Origin: Aegilops tauschii subsp. strangulata
Taxonomy: Eukaryota > Streptophyta > Magnoliopsida > Poales > Poaceae
Direction: 5' to 3'
Assembly: GCF_002575655.3 (NCBI RefSeq)
Contig: NC_053039.3
Span: forward strand, 223,901,622-223,965,621
Length of the DNA stretch: 64,000 nucleotides
Under the pieces are notes generated by a model that was given only the letters and a program-made list of their open reading frames with translations, had not been told where the DNA came from and did not search any database. The stretch's first letter is position 1. The number at the start of each line of letters is the position of its first letter. Both the position numbers and the translations under genes were made by a program. Below are positions 1 through 9,941 of this stretch, in pieces.

Positions 1-928
1 TAATAATATGTTTTGTATGCCCAAATCGCTCATGAAGTGATAGGGGCGTTCAGCACCTTCCATGCTAGCTGGGTTATTCTCACGATGAGCGTTTATTCAC
101 TTATCATTCACGAGAAAGTGGCTGGTAATTGGTATGCCCAGTCCTCTGATCAAAGTAAAATAAAAATATAATAATGGAACAAAACTCCCCCCGATTGCTG
201 TTGGTATGGAGGGCACCCAAGGATTCGGCTAGCCATGGCTTGTGTTTGTTGGTGGAGGGGGAGTAAAACTTTACCTTTCTGTTTGGGAACCGCCTACAAT
301 GTGTCTAGCATGAAAGATGTTGAAAACTCTCGGTCGCTACGTTGACAATGAAGGCATACCTCTCAAAATTATATTCATCTCTGTTTTAAAAGCTTCAAGC
401 TCTGGCACCTCTACAAATCCCTACTTCCCTCCGTGAAGGGCTTATCTATTTACTTTTATTGTTGAGTCATCGTCTTCTCATTAAAGCACTAGCTGGAGAG
501 CATTATTGTCATTTTTATGCTTTGTGTTTAGTTGATATTGAGTATGAGGATGATTTGATCTCTTTTGCCATGAATTATTATATCTAGTCAGTGCTTGAAC
601 TTCAGAGGTGTTCTGCATTTATGTTTTGCGGTCTCGTAAAGGGCTAGCGAGATACCATTATATCATATTATATCAGATTGTTTTGAGGAAGTGTTGTCAT
701 CCGAGATATCTTATTATTGCTCACTAGTTAGTTATGCCTGTGAGTAAATGCAATAACTAAGTGTTATTGTGAATATGGTTAATTCATAATCTTTGCTGAT
801 AACCTGAACATTGGTTAGACATATTTGCAACAACAAGAGCAAACAGAGTTTGTAAAAGTTTTTCTTTGTCACTTTCAGTTTGTCAACAGAATTTCTTGAG
901 GACAAGCAATGGGTTAAGCTTGGGGAGT
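1..928 (+). mobile_element. 3' internal noncoding region of outer Gypsy element (family X)
   Basis: AT-rich sequence without a credible coding frame. It ends in a purine-rich stretch, GCTTGGGGAGT, directly before an LTR that opens TGATACGTCTCC, so it reads as the 3' untranslated interior and polypurine tract of a Gypsy element on the plus strand. The LTR type resembles the Sabrina/WHAM-like Triticeae families, but the exact family name is from memory and not certain. The element's body lies left of the window. Confidence 0.7.
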
Positions 929-1494
929 TGATACGTCTCCATCGTATCTACTTTTCCAAACGCTTTTGCTCTTGTTTTGGACACTAATTTGCATGATTTG
1001 AATGGAACTAACCCGGATTGACATTTTTTTCAGCAGAATTTCCATGGTGTTCTTTTTGTGCAGAAATCAAAGTTCTCGGATTGACCTCAAAATTTACGGA
1101 GAATTTTTATGGGATATATAAAAAATACTGGCGGAAAAAATATGCCAGAGGGGGGCCACCCAGGAGCCACAAGCACAGGGGGCGCGCCTACCCCCGAGGG
1201 TGCGCCCTGCAAGCTTGTGGGCCCCCTGGACCTTCGGCAACCCTAACTCCAACTCGATATATACCTATTTGCCAAGAAAAAAAATTAGAGAGAAGGATTC
1301 ATCGCGTTTTACAATGCGGAGCCACCGCCACCTCATGTTCTTCATCGGGAGGGTTGATCTGGAGTCCGTTTTGGGCTCAGGAGGGTGGAATCTGTCTCCG
1401 TCGTCATCACCAACTCATCTTCACCACCAATTTCATGATGCTCACCGCCGGGAGTGAGTATTCCTTCGTAGGCTTGCTAGACAATGATGGGTTG
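929..1494 (+). repeat. family X 3' LTR, first part
   Basis: The LTR begins TGATACGTCTCC at 929 and runs to the insertion site of the next element. It aligns by eye with the reverse complement of the complete solo LTR at 36510-37914. It is interrupted after GGTTG (1490-1494), and the same five bases recur at 40511-40515, after which the LTR continues. ORFs crossing this stretch (for example from 1018 and 1200) are incidental. Confidence 0.85.
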
Positions 1495-2035
1495 TGTTGG
1501 GGATATAACTACTGAGTATAAACCGCCCAGGAGGGGCCGGGTTATACTCATAGTGAATTACTCATATTGAAGCTCACAAAGACAAGGAATATGGCGCTTT
1601 ATGGAAGAGATCTAATGAGAAGGCCCAAGCCCCAAAGGCGGATTAAGGCCCGTAGATATAAACCGCCATATGATGTGTAACTTGTGTTGTAAGATAGGAA
1701 AAGGTAGAAACCGAGCCGGACACGTTTATGAGCCGGCCGGGATTCTGGAACCCACCGGGCGTCAACTTGTGTATATAAAGAGACGACCCGACGGCGGTTT
1801 AGGGAAAAGAAACAACAGATCGAGAGCCAGGCAAAGCGTATTTGCTCCCTGGTCATTGAAACCCTAGCAATTCCACATCAACTGGATTAGGCTTTTACCT
1901 TCACCGCAAGGGGCCGAACCAGTATAAACTCCTTGCGTCATTTGTTCCGCTTTAACCCCTTTAAGCTAACTACGCTGCGATGGCTCCACGACTAAGTCCT
2001 CACACTAGGACATCTGCCGTGACAAAACCACGACA
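1495..2035 (+). repeat. 5' LTR of E1
   Basis: 541 bp, starting TGTTGGGGATATAAC and ending CACGACA. Its partner is at 39977-40510. It contains a TATA box (1772-1778) and, near its 3' end, the ATG (1980) that opens the gag frame. Confidence 0.95.
1772..1778 (+). promoter_or_regulatory. TATA box in E1 5' LTR
   Basis: TATATAA in the context TGTGTATATAAAGAG. The same box sits at matching positions in the 3' LTR (40247-40253) and in the related E2 LTR (52831-52838). It is the likely core promoter of the genomic RNA. Confidence 0.75.
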
Positions 2036-5000
2036 GTTGGCGCCCACCGTGGGGCTATCGCATGATGGTTTCAAGTTCTTAGAGGGCAGCTTTGAAGGGC
2101 TCAAGGGATACGCTGTGGGCCGGATAACCAAGAGTCGTCGCGGCAAGCTCCACGTCGACGATGAAGGCTGGGGCCCCGAGGCCGGCTCAATTGAGTACGG
2201 GTACCGGGTCCCCTTCGGCGGTATTCACGTCTTCATTGGAAAGATTGGCGAACCGGGCCCTGAGCCGGACATCTGCACCGACATCGTCGAAACGGATCAG
2301 CGTGCGAGATCTGCCCGGGTTCAGCCTGTCATGAAGCGTGCCTTCGTGGGAGTCATCCACGGAGCGGAATCTGAGGATAGATCGGCATCTGGTGGTGAAA
2401 CCGTTGTTTACTCTGATGACGAGTCATCTACCGGAGAGACCGAGTCATTGTACCAACTGCAAGACGGCCGGCTTGGGGGCTGTTCCGATGGCGACAGTAT
2501 TCCGGACCCCTCCGATCCGCCGAGCCAGGTAGCGATCTTCATGGCCGGTACACAGTCAGTGCAGCACTCTTCGATCGTAGCGGCGATGATCTCCTGATCA
2601 GCGGCGGCGACAGCAGCTGGGGCAGGAGGCCCTGCGCAACCGCCGGCTCAGGTTTTGTCCGATTTATTTGACGCTTTGGCAACGCTGCTGGCGGCGGGAG
2701 TTAACCCGGCGAATCAGGATCAGCATAACGCAGAAGTTGCGAAAGTGAAGGATCAGATAGTTCAGGCCAAGGCAGACCTGGCAGCTGAGAACACCAGGAT
2801 GGCTGCAGAGCGGGCCGAGTTGGATGCACAGGCTTACCGGCTTATGTCTCACCTGCCTCCGGTTTATGAGGCAAGGAATCTCTTTAACACACCAGGAGCA
2901 GGAACCAGTAATCAGCCAGTGGTAAACCGGGTGGAAGCACCTCGAACGGGGGCACCGGTTCAGCCGCGCACGATGGATCCGCCTCGTCAGAATATCCCGT
3001 CACAGCACATATCAACGCCTCCTGGGCATTACTCCAACCCTTTGGATAACATAGTCTCTACCGCTTCACGATTGGCGGCCCTCCCAGTCGAAGGCGAGTC
3101 CCCAGTCGCGGTTGAGACGCGACGGGCTAGGGAGCTCCTTCAGACAACCTTGACTCAGCAGCAGGCTTATTCATATAGCCGTGAGAGGATTCATTCCACC
3201 CCCCGCCCAAGCCGGAGTTACAGCAGGCATATTGATGAACCGACTGTGTCAAGCAGTGCGCGGAACCGTAGCCCGCCTCGAGGGCATAACCCGGCGGGTG
3301 GTGGCGCTAATGCTCAGGACGTGGTGGATCACGGTCGAGCACGTCGGGAAGCCGAGTTAGCGGCGCAGTACGCGGACCGTCAGCTTACTCCGGTTCGTCC
3401 AACAACTTTGGTGGAACCAGGTGTTGCTTTCAGTTCTTTGGGAGTGCCGTGTCTTACCCCGGCTCTACATAATGTGCGGCTGCCCAAGGATTTCGAAGGT
3501 CCTCGTAAAGTGCCCAATTACACTACCGACTTACCCCCCGAGTCATGGGTTGAGAGCTATGAGATGGCGATGGAGATGCTGGATGTTGACGAGGCGGCAT
3601 GTGTTAAATACTTCACCATGATGTTGGAAGGAACAGCTCGTACTTGGCTGAAAAGTTTGTCGGCTAACTCCATTGGATCATGGGCCGAGTAAAAGGCCTG
3701 GTTTATCAAGAATTTCAAGGACACGTGCAAGCAGCCCATGTCAATTGTGGACTTAGCCGCATGTGTCCAAGAAGAAGGTGAATCGACAACTCATTGGGTG
3801 CGCCGGGTCTCAGCAATCCTGCATTCATCGGACCGCATCAATGCCGATACAGCAGTCTTGACATTGGAAGGCAATTGCCGGTTCGCGCCTCTGAAGTTGA
3901 AGTTAGGACGGCTTAAGCGTCACTGCAATGACATGGGGGCGCTTATGGCAGCTCTAGTTAAGTACACTGACTCTAATGGTACCAAGGACCCCGAGTTTGA
4001 CGATGAAAAGCCGGGAAAGGGAAAGAAGAGCAGCAGCACCAGAGGGCAACAGCATAACCCGGCGGGCCATGGAAACAACGGTAAGCGCAAGGCGGATAAC
4101 AGTTTGGATTTCGTGGCTAACACCAACGCACAGAATAATGGTCAGCGTCGTAAGGGTAAACCGCCCCCACGAAGTGGAGGATCAGGTATCAATCTTGAGC
4201 ACCTATTAAACCAGCCTTGCCCAAGACACGGAACGCGAGAAAGGCCAGCTACGTACCTCTGGAAGGATTGCTTTATTATGAGGGAGTTCAAAAACTCCAA
4301 TCTTTTCCAAGATGGTCATGGACCGGGCGGCGGTTCAGGACCCGGTTTCCATGGGCCGGGTTATGGTGGAGGCAGTTCTGGTTCAGGGTTTCAAGCTAAT
4401 CAAAGCAATCAAGGCAGTCATGGCAACCAAGGTGGTTATAATCATCAGGGGAGTCAACAGCAGCAACAGTCGGGTTATCAGAGCAACCCGAAGCAGTTGA
4501 ATAGTGGGCAGTACCATGTCTTCACCACTAGCCTATGCAAACGCGAGCAAAAGCATCATAAGAGGGCAGTGAACTCTGTTGAACCGGTGATTCCCCGTTA
4601 TTTGCGCTGGTCTGAGCAGCCCATCGTATGGAGTCGGGAAGATCACCCGCCCCGAGTTGATAATCCGGGTCACCTGGCGCTGGTGGTGGCACCTCAGGTT
4701 GGAGGATATAAGTTCACCAAGGTACTCATGGACGGGGGAGCAGCATCAATATTCTCTATTATGAGACCTTCCGTCGCATGGGGTTGACAGATAAGAATCT
4801 TAAGTCATCGAACACTGTTTTCCATGGTGTGGTGCCTAGTAAGTCGGCGTATCCGGTCGGTAAGATAGCCCTAGAGGTTGCTTTTGGAGACAAACATGAC
4901 TCTAGATCAGAGACATTAACCTTTGAAGTGGTGAAAATCAAGAGCCCTTATCATGCCCTGTTCGGATGGACGGCTTATGCTATGTTCATGGCAAGGCCCT

Positions 5001-5308
5001 GTTATGTTTATCTGCAGCTCAAGATGCCGGGTCATAAGGGGACCATCACGGTACATGGGAGCCATAGGATTGCTTTGGAGTGTGAGGAAGGTGATGCGGC
5101 TTATGCTGAGTCAGTTTGTGCGACAGAGGAGTTGAAGTTTTATAAGGATAATGTTGATCCGGCGGATATGACTTCTTTGAAAAAGTCAACTACAGAGCAT
5201 GATCTGGCTTTGAAGTTTAAGTCGGCTGATGAGACTAAGTTAGTTGATTTCGTTCCTGGCAATTCATCCAAGCAGTTCATCATCAGGGCTAATCTGGATC
5301 CAAAATAG
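1980..5308 (+). pseudogene. E1 gag-protease, degraded
   Basis: The frame opens at an ATG inside the 5' LTR and continues through the primer-binding site. The N-terminal ~100 residues (motif GSFEGLKGY) are well conserved with E2. A Retrotrans_gag domain lies around 3480-3960, followed by a zinc-knuckle-like CPRHG...WKDC segment near 4217-4272, a Gly/Gln-rich tail, and an aspartic protease region after 4620. Lesions against E2 are: an in-frame TGA at 2595, a TAA at 3690, and a one-base deletion near 4738 in the protease active-site DGG region, after which the frame continues from 4778. The TAG at 5306-5308 is different, because E2 has it at the same codon. Gag would form the particle and protease would process it, but this copy cannot make either intact. 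Confidence 0.9.
2038..2055 (+). other. primer-binding site of E1 (tRNA-Lys type)
   Basis: TGGCGCCCACCGTGGGGC lies two bases after the 5' LTR. It is complementary to the 3' end of plant tRNA-Lys (CTT anticodon) including CCA, recalled from the known tRNA sequence. The site lies inside the open gag frame. Confidence 0.8.
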
Positions 5309-5385
5309 GAAAGCGCGCTCATCGAGTTCATCCATGAGAACCGGGACATCTTTGCATGGAAGCCTTCTGACATGCCAGGTGTACC

Positions 5386-5412
5386 CACTACAAAAAAGAC
5401 ACATCTGTGACA
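5386..5412 (+). repeat. CACTA left terminal inverted repeat
   Basis: CACTACAAAAAAGACACATC followed by TGTGAC. It pairs with the inverted right end (29956-29982), which has two extra A residues. The next ~150 bp have scattered TGACA/TGTCA motifs similar to those inside the right end. Confidence 0.9.
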
Positions 5413-5729
5413 TTTTGGGCCGAACGAAAATCTTTTCTGTCATACTTATGACACTTCTATGACGATAATTGTGACAAAACTCGGTATCATCATAGATGTG
5501 GTGGGGTCCTACTTATATGACAAAAAATCATGACAGAAAATGGGCTTTTTGTCCTAGGCGGGCCGGAGACGCAGCTGCATGACATTCTTTGGGCCGTCCA
5601 TGACGAAAAAAACCATGGTAGAAGCAAGGGCGCGGAAAATATCGGGGAATCCCTGGTTACGGTGGGTGGTCGGGGGCCGAGCGGTGCGTGTTTCTCTCGT
5701 ACGTACGCGCATGTGTGCGAGGTGTTGGG

Positions 5730-6700
5730 CTCTAACTGAACCCAAGCAAGGCGTTGGGCTCTAACTGAACCCGAGAGATTGCACTGCAGGCTACGCGTTA
5801 CTGAACCCGAGCGATCGATCGATGGCTGTTAACTGAACCCGATCGAGCGATTCCTTCGCTACTGCTGCTAACTGAAGCAGATCGATGCTGCCTCTGGATG
5901 AACAGTGAGTGTTGCTGGGGGGTTTGTATGAACAGTTCCCGGTGGGGGTGGATGAACAGGACCCCGTGGCGTTGCCTCTGGATGAACAATTAGCGTTGCT
6001 GGGGGGTTTGGATGAACAGTTCTCGGTGGGGGTGGATGAACAGGACCCCGATCGTTCGAGCCAGTTGGGGCTGGATGAACAGGACCCCGTGGAGGGCAGG
6101 ATGAACAGGACCACCCCGTGGAGGGCAGGATGAATAGTAGACGGTGGAGGGCTGGATGAACAGGAGCCCGTGGAGAGGGCTGGTTGAACAGTAGCCGGTG
6201 AAGTAGCGCGCGGTGGAGGCTGGATGAACAGGAGCCCGTGGATGATAAGTCGCAGAGGGAGACTGGAGGAGGTCGACGGTGGATGAACAGTAGCCCGTGG
6301 AGGCTCGAGGGGGTCGACGGTGGAGATGAACAGTATCCCGTGGAGTCCCGTTTTGCGGTACGCCACACCTCTCCCGATGAACAGGACCCCCGTTTCGACC
6401 GTAGTGCTCCAAAACAAGTCTGTTTCCTCCGTTTTGTGGTACGCCACACCCCTCCCGATCAACAGGACCCCCGTTTCGACCGTAGGAGGTCCGTTTCCTC
6501 CGTTTTGCAGTACGCCAGACCCCTCCCGATGAACAGGATCCCATTTCGAATGTGGCCGGTCGAACACAAGGCCGTTTCCTCCGTTCTGCGGTACGCCAGG
6601 CCTTGTTTCCATCGGCTGTTCCGTCCAAGCCGGTTGGCTCCCACGCGTTCCATTTCCTCCCGATGAACACGACGCATTCCGTTGCCTCCCCATGAACACG
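5730..6700 (+). repeat. CACTA left subterminal repeat array
   Basis: It begins with several copies of TAACTGAACCCGAG-type units (about 5730-5880). Then about 19 same-orientation copies of GATGAACAG, usually followed by GACCCCGTGG or TAGCCCGTGG, run from 5898 to 6690 at 20-70 bp spacing. Subterminal arrays in En/Spm elements bind the TnpA protein, so that role is inferred. The long minus-strand frames here translate to repetitive Ser/Pro/Cys peptides and are by-products of the array. Confidence 0.8.
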
Positions 6701-6960
6701 ACGACGACGTTGTTTCTCCGTTCCGACCCAGCCATGTACACGAGCCCTGGCCATACGTACGCGCGAGTAGGTGTTCGAGACCCCGCCCGTATGTACGTAC
6801 GTTGCCGTATTTACTTTCTTGCACCCTGGCCGCTGTACGTACGTGTACATGCTACGTGCGCGCCTCTACTACAACACGTGCGCGCCTCTACATCGACCAG
6901 TATGTACGTACACGTTCGCGACCAGAATGACAACGCTATGTATCTTCGACCAGGTGGGTC
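6701..6960. other. ACGTAC-rich CACTA interior
   Basis: No gene. Several GTACGTAC-type palindromic motifs (near 6758, 6792, 6836 and 6903) occur between the subterminal array and the duplicated blocks. Confidence 0.5.
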
Positions 6961-6981
6961 CCGACTGTCAGGCACTTCCTT

Positions 6982-7258
6982 GCGTGCGAAGATGAAGCTG
7001 GTGGGTCCCAGCAGTCAGGGGGAAACGTTTTTTTCACGAAATACGGTGGCCCGTCCGGTGGGTCCCCGCTGTCAGGTGGAGGAATAATTATTTTGCGCGT
7101 AATAAGGAGGCACTTCCTTGCTGCGGCTGTGGACCCAGCTGTCAGCCTCTCCACGTACAGTCAACGTCCGATGGAAGCCGTTCCTCAACCACGTTGACCA
7201 TGCCGCGCCGAGAGCACCAGGGTGGTGGACGACGGCGAGGCCTAGGAAGGGGACGACG
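6982..7258 (+). repeat. duplicated block, copy 1
   Basis: About 280 bp, containing CGTTTTTTTCACGAAATACGG, the recurring phrase GGTGGGTCCC and CGAGGCCTAGGAAGG, repeated in the same order at 7702-7985. No coding function is evident. Confidence 0.75.
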
Positions 7259-7701
7259 CGGAGCCGAGGAAGACGCGGCAGTGGATGCCCACGCGTAGAG
7301 GAGTATGAGGGTTCACTGGTTCACTGCGGTGTGAGGCTGTCGTCGCCGCAGAATAACAGGGGGTGTGGGTGAGTAGAGGGATGGCCTGGCCAGCGGTGGG
7401 AGTAGTAGGGGCGGTGAGGCCTCCGCCGCATCGCAGCCGGCCACGGGAGGCAGGAGCACGAGGCACGACCGGCGCTGCTTTGGGCGGCTGGAGCAAGAAG
7501 ACCAGAGGTTGAAAAAGCACTACGGCCATTGGATGGACATCGTACGGTCATTGGAGCTAGAATCGTGCATATTGACTAAGTTGACAAAGCCCTCCGTCCC
7601 CGTCAACTTAGTAGGCCCACAAGTCAGCCTGCCACTGCACTGGGTCCCAGCTAGCAGGGGGAGTATTCATTTTTTTGTGCGTAATAAGGAGGCACTTCCT
7701 T
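7259..7701. other. spacer between the duplicated blocks
   Basis: GC-rich with short overlapping frames on both strands that are unlike one another. No recognisable gene. Confidence 0.4.
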
Positions 7702-7985
7702 GCGTGCTAAGATATAGCTGGTGGGTCCAAGCTGTCAGCGGCGGTAACGTTTTTTTCACGAAATACGGAGGCCCTTTCGGTGGGTCCCAGATGTCAGGTG
7801 GAGGAATCATTATTTTGCACGTAATAAGGAGGCATTTGCTTACGTGCGGCAGTGGACCCAGCTGTCAGCCTCTCCAAGTACAGTCCATTTCAGATGCATG
7901 TCGGTCATTGACCACGTTGACCAGGCCGCGCCGAGAGCACCAGGGCGGTGGACGATGGCGAGGCCTAGGAAGGGAACGACACGGC
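7702..7985 (+). repeat. duplicated block, copy 2
   Basis: Second copy of the 6982-7258 block, offset about 720 bp. Its right end coincides with the truncation point of the minus-strand F-box fragment, which suggests the captured sequence was joined to this repeat. Confidence 0.75.
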
Positions 7986-8240
7986 GCGCCATAGAGGGCA
8001 CCACCGAATTGAGAGGACTTGGGTGCGGCAGCAATCCTTGGTGGGGAGAAGCGAGCTGATCTCCCCAAGGACGGCGTCCGGGAGATCGCTGATGCGGTCC
8101 ACCCGAGATTCTACGGGTTCCTGGGATCCGGTGGGGGCGGGGTCGCCGCTTCTCCCCGCGCTGCCGGGTGCGGGATCTACAACAGCCGTCGCCGCTAGCG
8201 GGAGCCTCATCTTCTTGGCGCTGGGGTTAGCCGACTCCAT
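7965..8240 (-). pseudogene. captured F-box gene fragment (5' exon portion)
   Basis: The 91-residue minus-strand frame contains a clear plant F-box: DRISDLPDAVLGEISSLLPT, then a TQVLS.RW..LWR core at residues ~47-87. This is the N-terminal signature of grass F-box/LRR/FBD proteins, which bind SKP1 in ubiquitin ligases. The homology stops abruptly after the core, where the sequence enters repeat block 7702-7985, so the substrate-binding region is missing. Upstream on the same strand (8240-8520) is leader-like sequence with purine/pyrimidine runs that could be captured 5' flank. CACTA elements are known to carry host gene fragments. The fragment is unlikely to make a functional protein, though a short F-box-only peptide is conceivable. 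Confidence 0.8.
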
Positions 8241-8829
8241 TTTCCTCGAGGGCGTCGCGTCGCGCTCGCGGATTTGAGCAGAGTAACGAATGACGAGCCT
8301 AGTTGTAGTGCGAGTGAAGAAGAAGGGGATCTGGGGTTTTTCTGTAGTAGTGAGGAAGAAGGGGAGCTGGGGTTTTCTGTAGGAGTGAGGTGAGGAATTT
8401 GGGGGTACGAGTGGAGCGAGCTGACGTGAGGTGGGTGGGAGTGAGGAGGAAGAAGAACACCCGGGTTTTTTTGGGGGGCGGTGTGCTGGGTGTGGGTAGC
8501 GCCTCTCATTCAGTAAATATATGGACTTTTGAATTGATTTTACTATTTACTAGTGTGGATGGGTTGTTTTCTCTTGGGCCCAGAGAAACAATTACTACTA
8601 GTACAGTGGAGACACTCTACAGCTACCCAGAAAAACAAATACTACTAGTACAGTGGATACAATACCGCTTCTGGCTCCTCCTAGGTCATTGAAACGTCTC
8701 CCTCTACTAAATTCCGTTATACTTTTGTTCACCGACATGCAGGCCATGCAGCGCGCGGGCCCAAATGCCATCCACCAAATTAGAAGGCAGTATGCAGGCG
8801 TAGAGTCACCCCGGTCGTAGCGTGGCAAT
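8241..8829. other. flank of captured fragment, no gene seen
   Basis: It contains a near-duplicate GA-rich pair (GAAGAAGGGGATCTGGGGTTTTTCTG and GAAGAAGGGGAGCTGGGGTTTTCTG, about 8317 and 8352) and two copies of ACTACTAGTACAGTGGA (about 8594 and 8640). No supported coding sequence. Confidence 0.4.
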
Positions 8830-9941
8830 AACGAGCCGTTGTATCACAAAACCCCACCTCCCCGCAGTCTAAGTTTGACGGACGAAGCAACCATGATTTC
8901 ACTCTTCGCTGAAGCCCCTTCTCCCCCACCGTCTTCAAGAAAGGCAACACTCGCATCTGCCACTGTTCTTCTCTCCCAACGAAGGGAAGGTAAGCGGATC
9001 CGTGATGTTGGTACATTTTTTTCAGAGAAAAAAAAAGAACTTTTGCAAAGCAGTAACCGATCATCGCTCTCTTTTTTGTTTCATTGTCATTGCAATTGTG
9101 TTTTCCTTTCAGTGGTCTCCTAGTATTCGTCAGTTTCATTATGGACCAAGGAGAACCAGGCAAAGATCTGCCGATATTGGAGCAGACGCGGGAGGCTGAT
9201 CCCCACGAGACAGAGAGCTCCAAGAAGATGGAGGCAGCCACCGAGCCGACCCCAGATACGCTCACGGCCACTACTGAGATGGTCAATGCCCCGTTTGAGG
9301 TTACAGCCCCCGTGGCACTGCAGGAGAAGTTGTCCCCCTTCGAGGATGTGTCCCCCCCCCTGCTGAGCTGCCCAAGGTGATTTTCTTCTTTGCCGATCTC
9401 GATTGTGGTTTTTCATCTAAGTATGTGGTGATGAATAATGCAAAATTTTATTAGCTTCGATGCCATGCTATACATAGTGGTTTAAATAACTTGTGTTTCT
9501 TATGCTGGAAAGTAATTCAGAATGTGTTTCTGTTTCAATTAGAGCCCTGATGCAGACAAGGATTGTGTGGTTGTACATGTCACTCGCTATGAGGCGGATG
9601 ACCTGAATATACGCACTGGGAAACAGAGTTTTTAGGTTGTTGGATCCTGGAAGCCATTTGCGCTTATACCAATGAAGAGTTGTATTCTAGCCTCACTGTT
9701 GTCAGGCGTGTTGTCCAGGGTGTACTGAAGCACAAGAAGTTCAAAGCTACTCCTTCGTTTGTGAGGCATACTGTTCTTTTCAAGCTTATGCAGGAAGATG
9801 ACGTGGCATGCCTCCACAAACAAGTTTCTGAGTGGCAAGGCCACAAGGTTTTCTTCATGAAGGTTCACAGGATTGAGCTGCTGCCGGACGTCCTCGATGA
9901 TGTTCATGGCAAGGTCCGTCTTGTGTCCAGCCCAAATTAGA
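8830..9941 (+). pseudogene. unclassified spliced gene remnant inside the CACTA
   Basis: I do not recognise the protein. The structure looks genic: a leader exon to 8989, an intron 8990-9112 (GTAAGC...TTTCAG), an exon 9113-9376 whose coding part starts at an ATG at 9141 and encodes an acidic Glu/Thr/Pro-rich peptide, an intron 9377-9543, and a last exon ending at a TAG near 9940. In the last exon the joined frame hits a TAG just after codons for GKQSF (about 9632). An 86-residue frame from 9680 continues with SSLTVVRRVVQGVLKHKKF and a Val/His-rich tail in another phase. So the gene is broken by a stop and a frameshift. It may be a second captured host gene or an element-specific gene. Confidence 0.45.

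Noticed and set aside
1018..1515. 165-codon plus-strand frame
   Set aside because: It lies in the family X LTR and crosses the E1 insertion boundary, so it cannot be a real gene.
2038..2055. tRNA gene at the primer-binding sites
   Set aside because: Only the 18-nt complement of a tRNA 3' end is present, with no cloverleaf. These are primer-binding sites.
5791..6850. Long minus-strand frames (up to 316 codons)
   Set aside because: They translate the GATGAACAG subterminal array into repetitive Ser/Cys/Pro peptides in several frames at once, so they are by-products of the repeat.
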